NCBI GenBank assembly: GCA_035373905.1 | Contig: DAOSOK010000001.1 | Coordinates: forward strand, 144,262-208,261 | DNA: 64,000 bases | From: Candidatus Ozemobacteraceae bacterium | GTDB taxonomy: Bacteria; Muiribacteriota; Ozemobacteria; Ozemobacterales; Ozemobacteraceae | Direction: 5' to 3' | In this document: piece after piece, positions 23,742 to 31,512 of the stretch | Layout of the letters: every line of letters starts with the position of its first letter | Position numbering within the stretch: position 1 is the first letter of the stretch | Notes under the pieces: model-generated | The model's database searches: none | Told to the model about the DNA's origin: nothing | Seen by the model: only the letters and a program-made list of their open reading frames with translations | Translations under genes and position numbers: made by a program

Positions 23742-24845
23742 GTGATCCCGCCACCGCACGGTGCGCGGGCAGCGCCGATAAAAATGCCCATGAAACGCCT
23801 TATGAGACGTGCCTGCCTCGGAATCTCGGCGCTCCTGCTCTGGAGCGCCGGCAGCGGCTTCGGTCTGGACCTGTCAGCGTTCCGGAACTTCATGAAATCT
23901 GCCACGGGCGTCCCGGAACAGGGACGAACGTCCGTTTCGCAGAACGCTCGCGTTCAACCGGTTCGCACCCTCGGGGGCGATGCCGATGCATCCTACTCGC
24001 AGGAAAGCCGGCTCGTGACCCTCGGGAATTCGAACCAGGGGCCTCGCGATTCCCTTTCCCTGCCGCCGGAAACCCGGATCCCGGAAGGGTTGCGTCCTCT
24101 GATGACCGATCGGAAGACTCCCCGCCAGGGAGTTGGCATCTGCGGCATGAGCGGCGCCCAGTTGATTCCGTCGCCCGGCGTGCTCGAGCCGAATAAAAGC
24201 GCGGTTTCGGTGCATATCCTCCCGTTCGATTTGAAGGGGATCAACGACGAGACATACAGCGACGGCAACTACATGGATACCAATGTCGCCGTGACATACG
24301 GCGTCATGGACGGCTTCGAGTTCGGCATCGACAAAGGCTTCGGAAACCAGGACAAGTTCGACGTCAACGAGCCGGTCTACGTCAATGCAAAATATCAGGT
24401 GCCCGGGAATCTCACGCTGGGCGGCAGTTTCTGCGCGGATTCTCAGGCAGGATACCACTCGGTCTGGGTGAACGCCGGCGTGCCCGTTGCCTGGGTCGGG
24501 GTCGGCGCGAACTTCGGCGCGAACGATTATAAATTCTACTATAGCGGCTGGGACAAGCTGAAACGCGCGAAATACGGCGGATATAATTATGACTATAATA
24601 AAGGGAAAGGCTATGCCGACCCCGTCTTCTTCATGGTCGGCGGCGCCGTGCCCATGAGCGACAGCGCCCATTTCGTCTACGATTTCAACGGGGACAAGTT
24701 CAGCCTTGGCTTCCGATTCAACTACCAGAAGATCGTCTACTTCGACGCGGCCTACATTTCCGACGGCGACTACGAGCGGCTTCCCGGCGCCATCAGCCAC
24801 AAACGCATGAGGAACGTCACGTTCGGCGGGTCGGTGGTTTTCTAG
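23742..24845 (+). CDS. Putative outer-membrane beta-barrel/exported protein
   Basis: 367 residues if read from the GTG at 23742, which has GGAG six bases upstream; ATGs at 23784 and 23790 are alternatives that give a more typical signal peptide (MKRLMRRACLGISALLLWSAGSGFG). The first 130 residues are polar and disordered. From about 140 onward the sequence alternates hydrophobic and polar residues, rich in Gly, Tyr, Phe and Asn (VAVTYGVMDGFEFGIDKGFGN, LTLGGSFCAD, FSLGFRFNYQKIVYFDAAYIS), and it ends in Phe after GGSVVF, the usual terminal signal for outer-membrane barrels. No family recognised. A single-gene unit with a perfect 16-base-stem hairpin just after it. Confidence 0.65.
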   Translation: MIPPPHGARAAPIKMPMKRLMRRACLGISALLLWSAGSGFGLDLSAFRNFMKSATGVPEQGRTSVSQNARVQPVRTLGGDADASYSQESRLVTLGNSNQGPRDSLSLPPETRIPEGLRPLMTDRKTPRQGVGICGMSGAQLIPSPGVLEPNKSAVSVHILPFDLKGINDETYSDGNYMDTNVAVTYGVMDGFEFGIDKGFGNQDKFDVNEPVYVNAKYQVPGNLTLGGSFCADSQAGYHSVWVNAGVPVAWVGVGANFGANDYKFYYSGWDKLKRAKYGGYNYDYNKGKGYADPVFFMVGGAVPMSDSAHFVYDFNGDKFSLGFRFNYQKIVYFDAAYISDGDYERLPGAISHKRMRNVTFGGSVVF

Positions 24846-24860
24846 GCGTCTTCTTCGACC

Positions 24861-24904
24861 CCGAAACCGGGCCGGCATCCGCTATGGAGCCGGCCCGGTT
24901 TCGG
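24861..24904 (+). terminator. Perfect 16-base hairpin after the barrel protein
   Basis: 16 of 16 bases pair (24861-24876 with 24889-24904) around a 12-base loop, starting 15 bases beyond the stop. No T-run follows, so it may act with Rho or stabilise the 3' end. Confidence 0.55.
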
Positions 24905-24918
24905 TGATGCGCGCCGAC

Positions 24919-24947
24919 TTGCCGAACGGAGGGAAATCGGGTAGGGT
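24919..24947 (+). promoter_or_regulatory. Promoter placed for a leaderless mRNA of the gene at 24954
   Basis: TTGCCG (24919-24924), 17-base spacer, TAGGGT (24942-24947). Six bases separate the -10 from the ATG at 24954, so transcription would start on or at the A of the start codon. A GGAGGG in the spacer is too far upstream (about 17 bases) to act as ribosome site and would not be transcribed. Confidence 0.55.
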
Positions 24948-24953
24948 CGGGGC

Positions 24954-25646
24954 ATGCGCATGCTATGGCGACATCTCCTGATCGTTGTTTCCGTTCTTGT
25001 CGTTTCGACCTCGGCGAATGGATTGACCTTGTACCGATACGTCGATCTCGACGGCCGCGTCGTCATCGTCGGCAGTCTCGATAAGGTTCCCGAGGAGTGC
25101 AGGAAAACGCTCAGAATCGAAACCATCGGCGAACGACGTAAACCGGAAACTGCTGAGGATTCCCAGCCTGCCGCCCGACTCGAAGCTGTTTCCCAGGGTT
25201 CGACGGAGACGGTCTCAGAGCCCCCGGAGGCGTCGAATGCGGCGGCGACGGCTTCGGAAACCGAGACGCCGGACTACGAGTATGCGTCAGCCACCCTCTG
25301 GCTCACCGAGATGCAGGAGATGCTCCGCCGGAACGACGAGATCTGGCATGTCGCGAACGCGTTCACGCCGTATCACAGGCGGATACTCGTCCTGCAGGAG
25401 GAAAACCTCCGGGCGGTCGACCGGCTCAGAAGCCTCGAATCGATGATCTGGAAAGACCATGAGGAGTGGCTCGAGAAAGCCCGCGGGGCGAACGACCAGC
25501 TCAGGCAGCTTGCGTTCACGATCACCCTGTGGCTTCGTCAGAATCCGGGCCAGATCAACCGGGAGCTTGCTCCGTTCAACAACCGGATCAGGATGGTCCT
25601 GGACCTCCTGGCGCAGGCTCTGCCGCCTGCCCGCAAGGGGCGATGA
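24954..25646 (+). CDS. Exported protein with DUF4124-like N-terminus and C-terminal coiled region
   Basis: 230 residues. A signal peptide spans about residues 1-23 (MRMLWRHLLIVVSVLVVSTSANG). It is followed by LYRYVDLDGRVVIVGSLDKVPEEC, which has the shape of the DUF4124 motif (YxWVDxxGxxxxTDxxxxxP) found at the start of many periplasmic proteins. A polar linker (about 55-100) leads to a helical, charged C-terminal half (EMQEMLRRNDEIWHVANAF, QEENLRAVDRLRSLESMIWKDHEEWLEKARG). The function is unknown. Probably translated from a leaderless message. Confidence 0.65.
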   Translation: MRMLWRHLLIVVSVLVVSTSANGLTLYRYVDLDGRVVIVGSLDKVPEECRKTLRIETIGERRKPETAEDSQPAARLEAVSQGSTETVSEPPEASNAAATASETETPDYEYASATLWLTEMQEMLRRNDEIWHVANAFTPYHRRILVLQEENLRAVDRLRSLESMIWKDHEEWLEKARGANDQLRQLAFTITLWLRQNPGQINRELAPFNNRIRMVLDLLAQALPPARKGR

Positions 25647-25770
25647 AAGATGCGTCGAATTTTGCATGACGCACCGGGGACGGGGACCCTGCCTCCGCTT
25701 TTTTGTGCGGATTGCCGATATCTGGAATATGAAACCATCGCAAACGGACATGAATCATCAGGAGCCCGGC

Positions 25771-25905
25771 ATGAATTGCAAAAATTGCCCCGACAAGGCC
25801 GTATGCACATCTCCAATCACGAGTTGGAGCTTCGCGAACCAGAAAGAATCCGCCGGAACCCTGCTTCGCATTCTCCGGTGCAAAAGCGGGTATTCGCGGA
25901 CGTAA
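25771..25905 (+). CDS. Possible 44-residue cysteine-containing small protein
   Basis: The ATG at 25771 has AGGAG eight bases upstream and begins MNCKNCPDKAVCTS, with a CxxC and a third Cys, followed by a basic tail. It lies alone in the 315-base gap between two exported-protein genes. The Cys pattern and ribosome site argue for a real small metal- or redox-active protein; the short length and lack of any recognised relative argue against. Nothing else was seen in the rest of the 25647-25961 gap. Confidence 0.3.
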   Translation: MNCKNCPDKAVCTSPITSWSFANQKESAGTLLRILRCKSGYSRT

Positions 25906-25961
25906 CCGCGGGATCTCGCCGGTATTTTTCCCTCGAGAGCCGCTCTTCGCCCTGGCACGCC

Positions 25962-27290
25962 ATGGCGATTTTTTTATGCCTGCTCCTCATTGCCGGTTCG
26001 ACGGGATTCGCCCAGGATGCGGCGACCGTTCCCGGAGTGTTTGCCGGCACGTCGGTGAAAATCGTCGAGCGGATGGGCGACCCCGTTCTTCGACCCGGCG
26101 AAATCGCCGAGTGCATCCTGAACGCCGACGGCCGTTTCCGGTTCGCCGCCTTGAGACCCGGCGGAAACTCGATCTGGACGCGCGGGTCATGGACGATGGA
26201 ACGGTGCGATGCCGCGGGAGCGGATGTCTCGTTCAGATGCGATGATATTTCTGGAACCCTGACCGGCAGAAGGGAAGGGGATGAACTGTATTTGAAATTT
26301 TCTCCACACCCGCTGGAAACCCTTGCGTTTCGTATGAAACTGCGGGCCCCCGTGGCTGCGCCCGGCGACGGCTGGTCAGAACATGCCGGAAAACCGGCGA
26401 CGTTGGCATCTGTTCCCGGCGTGTATGGCGGGGCATTCCTGGCGTCGAAGCGCACCGACAAGAGGGGAACCGACGAGATCGGAACCGTCCTGCTCATCCT
26501 CGGTCCTTCTGGAACCGTTGCGGGAGCGATACTTGCCCCGGCGCCTGGCGGTTCTGATTCGACGGCGATTCTGTGTCCGGTCGGTGGCGCATGGCGTCTC
26601 TCCGGTGACAGGTTGGTCATCCGACCTGCCTGGGGGCGTCCTGGCCCGCCGGCGGCATGGCGGAATATGAGCGTACAGATTTCCGTAGCCGGAAAGGGGC
26701 CTGTGCTCGAAGGCCTGACATCCCTGGGGGGAGTGCCGACCGACGGCTGTCGCCTGGAAAAAATCGCTCACTGGCCTGCAAACGCATTGGACGTCCAGGT
26801 GCCGCTCGTCCTTTCCAGGATCGGTGCGCTGACCCAGGCTGGCGATGGAAAAGGAGATAGCGCCATACGATTTCCCGTGCGGGTTTCGGCCGATCGGCGC
26901 CTGCTTTACGTGCGGGCAATTGACGATTCGCAGACGTGGCTCCCGTTTCCCATGATGGTCGGCAAGGACGGAGCGATCAGGGTGAATGAGGACGGTCGGT
27001 GCGGATATCTCGTGCGCGGTGACGACGGCGGAGTTGATGCCTTTCTCGTGACGACGCTGCGACCGTCTGTTCGCGGCTCTGCGGCATCTTTCATGTTCCC
27101 GGACGAAACGGGGAATGACGAACCCGTCGAACTTCCTGCAACATGCATCGGGCCGCTCTGGGTGTTCACTCTCGATATTCATCGGCGACCTCTCGACCGC
27201 AGGTCGGGCGGGGCTGGATTCCGGCGGTTGACGGCCGCCGCCCTTGCCGGACCGGAACGTCCGGTTGAAGCGGGAACGAAAAATAAATAG
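25962..27290 (+). CDS. Secreted protein of unknown function with repeated beta-sandwich-like segments
   Basis: 442 residues from the ATG at 25962, chosen because it places a signal peptide (MAIFLCLLLIAGSTGFAQ) at the N-terminus; the frame is open further upstream to 25650 but without a plausible start. Two similar blocks begin VPGVFAG (about residue 24) and VPGVYGG (about residue 148). Each is followed by strands mentioning RPG/GPSGTVAGA and a GCRLEKI-like closure, so the protein may be an internal duplication of a small lipocalin-like or beta domain. No catalytic motif recognised. The next gene starts 17 bases downstream. Confidence 0.6.
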   Translation: MAIFLCLLLIAGSTGFAQDAATVPGVFAGTSVKIVERMGDPVLRPGEIAECILNADGRFRFAALRPGGNSIWTRGSWTMERCDAAGADVSFRCDDISGTLTGRREGDELYLKFSPHPLETLAFRMKLRAPVAAPGDGWSEHAGKPATLASVPGVYGGAFLASKRTDKRGTDEIGTVLLILGPSGTVAGAILAPAPGGSDSTAILCPVGGAWRLSGDRLVIRPAWGRPGPPAAWRNMSVQISVAGKGPVLEGLTSLGGVPTDGCRLEKIAHWPANALDVQVPLVLSRIGALTQAGDGKGDSAIRFPVRVSADRRLLYVRAIDDSQTWLPFPMMVGKDGAIRVNEDGRCGYLVRGDDGGVDAFLVTTLRPSVRGSAASFMFPDETGNDEPVELPATCIGPLWVFTLDIHRRPLDRRSGGAGFRRLTAAALAGPERPVEAGTKNK

Positions 27291-27307
27291 ATATACCAAT
27301 AGAATAT

Positions 27308-29869
27308 ATGTTGAAAGATCGTGAAGATATCCTTCGATGGTATGAATCCCACCGGGCCGAGATGACGAACGACGGCGTCTGGTTTCTGGGCGGTGAGCCT
27401 GGGACCCAGTCTCCGGCCGCGTGGGCCGGAGCGAAGCTGCGCGTCCTGATCGTCCGGTTGTCGGGGTATCACGACGTTGCGACGGGCATCACCCATTCCT
27501 ACCTGTACCAGATGGCGCGTGACGTCGACGGCGTCTTTGCCGACCTCGCCTTTCTGCCCCCGCACAGAGACGAAGCGTTGATGCGGCAAGATGGCGTCCC
27601 CCTGCTGACGGGGACGACCTCGAAACGCCCGGCCGCCGAGTTCGACCTGATTGCGATCAGCAACTCGATCGTCCAGGAACTGCTGAACCTGCCCGCCCTT
27701 CTATACCATTCGGGAATACCGCTGACCCGCCAGGGGCGCACCGGGGAAAAATCACCGCTGATCGTTCTCGGCGGGAGCAACTCCTCAGCGACGGCCATTC
27801 TTCACGGCCCCGCGGGCGCGCTTCAGCCGGGAGAGGGGCTCGTCGACGGGGTCGTCGTCGGCGACGGTGACGACGCGTTCGGTCAGTTGCTGCGCATTCT
27901 GGTCGCGCATCGCACCGCATCTCGGGTCGAGCGGTTGGCGCGCGTCCGGGAGAACGTCGCAGGGTATTACGATCCATCACTATATAATCATAAGTATACA
28001 GAATCCGGCAGGCTCGCCGCGATCGTGCCTGAGGCCGGCGCGCCGTTTCCCGTGAAAGCGAACCGTGCGGACCTGTCCAGGCTTCGGCGGGCGCATGCGA
28101 AAAGCCCGATCTGGTATGACGAGGATTCCGCGGGGGCGTCGCATGTTGTCGTGACGGCGGGCTGCCCGTATGTCTGCTCGTTCTGCAAGGAATCGTGGGA
28201 GCAGAAGCCGTATCGCGAGCGTCCCGTCGACGATGTCGCCCGCGACGCGCTCGAACTGAAGGCTGCGCTCGGGCTTCATGAAATCGCCCTGTACACGTTC
28301 AATGCGAACACCTATACGGGGCTGATGCCCCTGCTTGACCGGCTGGATCCCCTGTTCGAACGTGTCGCCATCAAGAGCCAGAGGTTCGACGCGATCGCGA
28401 AGGCACCGGCGCTGCTCGAACGTCAGCTCGCCGCCGGAAAGCGCAGCTACACCTGCGCCTTGGAGGGCATCAGCGACCGCCTCCGGACGCTGCTTCAGAA
28501 AGGCCTGTCCGAAACCCGCCTCATGGCCGGTTTCGACGAGTTGTTCAGAAGGAATGTCCGGCAGATGAAGGTGTTCGTCATCGTGACCGGCTTCGAGGAG
28601 CAGGCGGATCTCGACGAGTTCGCGTCGTTCCTGTCGAAAATCCGGAAAAAACTCGACGGCATGAAGGGCCGGCCGGTTCTCACGTTCTCGTTCGCGACGC
28701 TGTTCAGACCGCCGCACACCCCGCTGCAATACGCGTTTCCCAGGCCCGCTCCAGATGAACTCGAACGTATCGAGCAAAGCCTCGCGGCGCTGGTTCGCAA
28801 GACCGGGTTCGAGACGAGAACGAGCGCGGGCGCTTCCGATGCGGTGGTGTCGGAGTATCTCGCCTACGGAGATCGGCGGTGCACGCCCATTCTCGTGTCC
28901 GCCTCGATCGTGCGCAACCAGCGATACCGGGGCGAGATCGACCGTGAGACGGCTGCGTTCTGGACGCAAGCCGTGAAGCGGGCCAATCTTGCAGATGTCC
29001 TGTTTCCGCGTGGCGAACCCGGGGAGGTTCTGCCGTGGGACGACATCGACGTCGGGGTCACGAAGGCGTTTCTTCTCAGCAACTGGAACATGCTTCGCGA
29101 GGGCCGCGAGTTGCCTTCGTGCATCCGCCCGCCCTGGGGAAGCAGCCAGTGCAGCGGTTGCGGCGCCTGCCGCTCGGAAGTCGAACGAGCGAGAACGCTC
29201 GAAGCCGGTCCCGGCGAGATGTCGAAATCCCCCGCCCATCCTGTCGCTTCCGCAAAATTCGTTCGGTTCCGTGTGGAGTCACAGGTCCCGCGGCGATGGG
29301 CAGCCGTGGGAAACGGCTTTCTCGGCGCGGCGATCTCGCGCCTTCTCCTTCTGAAGCTGCCGGGCTGGCTCGAGCCGTTCGTTCGCGTCGAATCCGTGAT
29401 GGAAAGGCACAAGGCATTCGGAGTCTGCTTCGCCGACGTGCTTCTGAGGGGTTCTCCCGCCGTTCCGGCGAATATGGCCTGGCCGCTCGTCGATGATGCG
29501 CCCGACGGGGTGGAGTCGGCTCTCCGAATTTTGAGCGTGAAGCCGGCCGGCAAGCCCATCGCCGATGATTCGCGGCCGTTCTTCCTGCGATTTCATCTCG
29601 GCCCGCAGACCGATCGCGCATCGATTTCGAAGCGCATCGACGGGATGCTGGCGAAATACCGGTACAAGCATCAGAAGCTCTGGCGCGGCGAGTTCCTGCA
29701 CTGGGAAATTCAGGCCGGCCAGGCAAAGAAGTGCGGAATCTCGAAAATACGCTGGCCGCGCGACGGCGCCGAGCTGCTCGTCGATATTCTCCACTGGCCC
29801 GAGCCTCACCTCATCAGCCAGCTCGGAGGAGCCGATCACGTCGTCGAGGTGCTCCTCATCAGCCCGTAG
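27308..29869 (+). CDS. Large radical-SAM protein with N-terminal B12-binding-like domain and an extra Cys cluster
   Basis: 853 residues. The N-terminal 250 residues form a Rossmann-like domain as in B12-binding radical-SAM proteins (LRVLIVRLSGYHDVATG, FDLIAISNSIVQELLNL, SPLIVLGGSNSS), but no DxHxxG cobalamin motif is evident. The radical-SAM cluster is Cys286, Cys290, Cys293 in GCPYVCSFCKE, followed by barrel elements ALYTFNANTYTG, YTCALEGISDRLR and VFVIVTGFEEQADLDEF. A second cluster CSGCGAC (Cys615, 618, 621) could bind an auxiliary Fe-S centre. The last 200 residues resemble in outline the domain appended to TIGR03960/03936-type proteins. The substrate is unknown; tRNA or other RNA modification is one possibility. 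Confidence 0.82.
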   Translation: MLKDREDILRWYESHRAEMTNDGVWFLGGEPGTQSPAAWAGAKLRVLIVRLSGYHDVATGITHSYLYQMARDVDGVFADLAFLPPHRDEALMRQDGVPLLTGTTSKRPAAEFDLIAISNSIVQELLNLPALLYHSGIPLTRQGRTGEKSPLIVLGGSNSSATAILHGPAGALQPGEGLVDGVVVGDGDDAFGQLLRILVAHRTASRVERLARVRENVAGYYDPSLYNHKYTESGRLAAIVPEAGAPFPVKANRADLSRLRRAHAKSPIWYDEDSAGASHVVVTAGCPYVCSFCKESWEQKPYRERPVDDVARDALELKAALGLHEIALYTFNANTYTGLMPLLDRLDPLFERVAIKSQRFDAIAKAPALLERQLAAGKRSYTCALEGISDRLRTLLQKGLSETRLMAGFDELFRRNVRQMKVFVIVTGFEEQADLDEFASFLSKIRKKLDGMKGRPVLTFSFATLFRPPHTPLQYAFPRPAPDELERIEQSLAALVRKTGFETRTSAGASDAVVSEYLAYGDRRCTPILVSASIVRNQRYRGEIDRETAAFWTQAVKRANLADVLFPRGEPGEVLPWDDIDVGVTKAFLLSNWNMLREGRELPSCIRPPWGSSQCSGCGACRSEVERARTLEAGPGEMSKSPAHPVASAKFVRFRVESQVPRRWAAVGNGFLGAAISRLLLLKLPGWLEPFVRVESVMERHKAFGVCFADVLLRGSPAVPANMAWPLVDDAPDGVESALRILSVKPAGKPIADDSRPFFLRFHLGPQTDRASISKRIDGMLAKYRYKHQKLWRGEFLHWEIQAGQAKKCGISKIRWPRDGAELLVDILHWPEPHLISQLGGADHVVEVLLISP

Positions 29870-29889
29870 GGGCGCATCGTGATACGCCC
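29870..29889 (+). repeat. GGGGCGCATC-type small palindrome overlapping the radical-SAM stop region
   Basis: GGGCG-c-ATC-GT-GAT-a-CGCCC. It is closely related in sequence to the larger hairpin at 42049-42078 (GGGGGCGCATCGCAATGCGCCCCC). The TAG stop codon of the radical-SAM gene ends at 29869, directly before it. It may serve as a weak terminator; no T-run is present. Confidence 0.4.
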
Positions 29890-29930
29890 GGAATGCCCCG
29901 ACTGGCACTGTGTGCCATGGCCGGTTGTGA

Positions 29931-29936
29931 TACCAT
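29931..29936 (+). promoter_or_regulatory. Extended -10 element set for a leaderless mRNA of the GlcD-type gene
   Basis: TGA-TACCAT with six bases between the -10 and the ATG at 29943, so the start site would coincide with the start codon. No good -35 hexamer is visible 17-18 bases upstream. The same GTGATACCATGG string also stands before the gene at 3693. Confidence 0.35.
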
Positions 29937-29942
29937 GGCGGC

Positions 29943-31319
29943 ATGTCTCGGAAGATCGGAAATCTCGACGGGTTCCTCGCCGGCATCGACAGGAGCATCT
30001 TCAAACGCGACCCGGTGACGATCGCGGCGCATGCGTATGATGCGACGAACGAGTTCCATTATCCGGCAGGCGTCGTCAGGCCCAGGAACGCTGCGGATGT
30101 CGCGGCCATCCTGACGTCGGCGAACGAGCACGGAGTGAGCCTGTTCCCGCGCGGCGCCGGTACCGGCTTCTCGGGCGGCTCCCTGCCCGTCGACGGCGGC
30201 GTCGTGATCGACTTTCTCGGCATGAGCCGCATTCTCGACATCGACGAAGAAAGCATGACGGCCCGGGTCGAACCGGGCGTCGTCACCCTCCACCTCCAGG
30301 AGGCCGTCGAGGCGCGCGGACTCTATTACCCGCCCGATCCGGCCTCGCTGAAAATCTGCACGATCGGCGGCAACATCGCCGAGAACGCCGGCGGCCCTCA
30401 CTGCCTGAAATACGGCGTCACGCGCGATTACGTCCTGTCGCTCGACGGCTTCACCGCAGACGGCAGGCCCTTCGGCGCCGGAAAAGGCACGCTGAAGGAC
30501 CGGGCCGGCTACGACCTGAAACACCTCTTCATCGGAAGCGAAGGCACGCTCGCCGTCTTCACGGGCATTCTCCTCCGGCTTCTGCCCAGGCCCGAAGATC
30601 GCATCCTGTTCTCCGCCTATTTCGAAGACCTGAACGATGCGACCGCGATGGTGAATACGCTCCTGAAACGCGGAATCGCCCCTTCCTCGCTGGAATTCAT
30701 GGACAGATCGGCTCTTCAGGCGGTCGAGTCGTATGCGAAACTCGGCATCAATACCCGCCACGAAGCCGTTCTGATCGTCGAGATCGACGGCCGGTCCGAT
30801 GAAATGCCGCATCTCCGACGGATCACGGAAGAGTGCCTGTCGAAAACCGCCGCGGAAATCAATGTCGCAACGGACAAGCGCGAACAGGACCAGCTCTGGG
30901 AAGTCCGCCGCAAAGCCAGTCCCGCGATGCGCGCATTCGGCAACAAGAAAGCGAACGAGGATATCGTCGTGCCTCGCCGCAATGTGCCGGCCTGCATCCG
31001 CGAACTTCGCGAACTCGCGGACCGCGAAAAACTCAATATCATCAGTTTCGGCCACATCGGAGACGGGAATATCCATACGAATATCATGTACGACAGCGGA
31101 AACCCTGATGAGCGCGTTCGCGTTGAGCGCGGCCTGACGCAGCTTTTCGCCATCGTCAACAAATACGACGGCGCCGTCTCCGGCGAGCACGGCATCGGCA
31201 TCGCCAAGAAACGCTATCTTCCCGCGAATCTCGATCCCGTCAGCTACGATCTGATGCGCTCGATCAAAAAAATGTTCGATCCCAACGGCATCCTCAACCC
31301 CGGCAAAATGTTCTATTGA
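29943..31319 (+). CDS. FAD-linked oxidase, glycolate oxidase GlcD / D-lactate dehydrogenase type
   Basis: 458 residues, the usual size. The PCMH-type FAD-binding domain has PRNAADVAAIL, FPRGAGTGFSGGSLPVDGGVVIDF, RVEPGVVTLHLQE, YYPPDPASLKICTIGGNIAENAGGPHCLKYG and HLFIGSEGTLAVFTG. The C-terminal substrate domain has EDIVVPRRNVPACIRELREL, ISFGHIGDGNIHTNI and SGEHGIGIAKKRYL. It oxidises a 2-hydroxy acid (glycolate or D-lactate) and passes electrons onward. The GlcF-like Fe-S protein gene lies 193 bases downstream, and the two are likely partners. Which substrate cannot be told from sequence. Confidence 0.92.
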   Translation: MSRKIGNLDGFLAGIDRSIFKRDPVTIAAHAYDATNEFHYPAGVVRPRNAADVAAILTSANEHGVSLFPRGAGTGFSGGSLPVDGGVVIDFLGMSRILDIDEESMTARVEPGVVTLHLQEAVEARGLYYPPDPASLKICTIGGNIAENAGGPHCLKYGVTRDYVLSLDGFTADGRPFGAGKGTLKDRAGYDLKHLFIGSEGTLAVFTGILLRLLPRPEDRILFSAYFEDLNDATAMVNTLLKRGIAPSSLEFMDRSALQAVESYAKLGINTRHEAVLIVEIDGRSDEMPHLRRITEECLSKTAAEINVATDKREQDQLWEVRRKASPAMRAFGNKKANEDIVVPRRNVPACIRELRELADREKLNIISFGHIGDGNIHTNIMYDSGNPDERVRVERGLTQLFAIVNKYDGAVSGEHGIGIAKKRYLPANLDPVSYDLMRSIKKMFDPNGILNPGKMFY

Positions 31320-31352
31320 GTTCCGCATGACGCAAGCCGATTCCGAATTCCC

Positions 31353-31413
31353 GTTCGTGCTGAGCCTGTCGAAGCACGAGAGACGTTCGTCCTTCGACAA
31401 GCTCAGGGCGAAC
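31353..31413. repeat. REP-like inverted repeat, 26-base arms
   Basis: The arms 31353-31378 and 31388-31413 are reverse complements with 22 of 26 matches and a 9-base loop; the core is TGAGCCTGTCGAAG against CTTCGACAAGCTCA. This sequence type recurs as an intergenic palindrome in many unrelated bacterial genomes. Only this copy was noticed in the window. The rest of the 193-base gap (31320-31512) holds an AT-rich stretch (31441-31473) that may contain the promoter of the downstream operon. Confidence 0.75.
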
Positions 31414-31512
31414 AGGTGGATGTTCTCCCTGGAACGAAAAATCAAATATGGTATATAAAATAAAATATACGAAATCGTCTCGATCTGTTTCCGGGGATCG
31501 GCGGCTTGCTGG

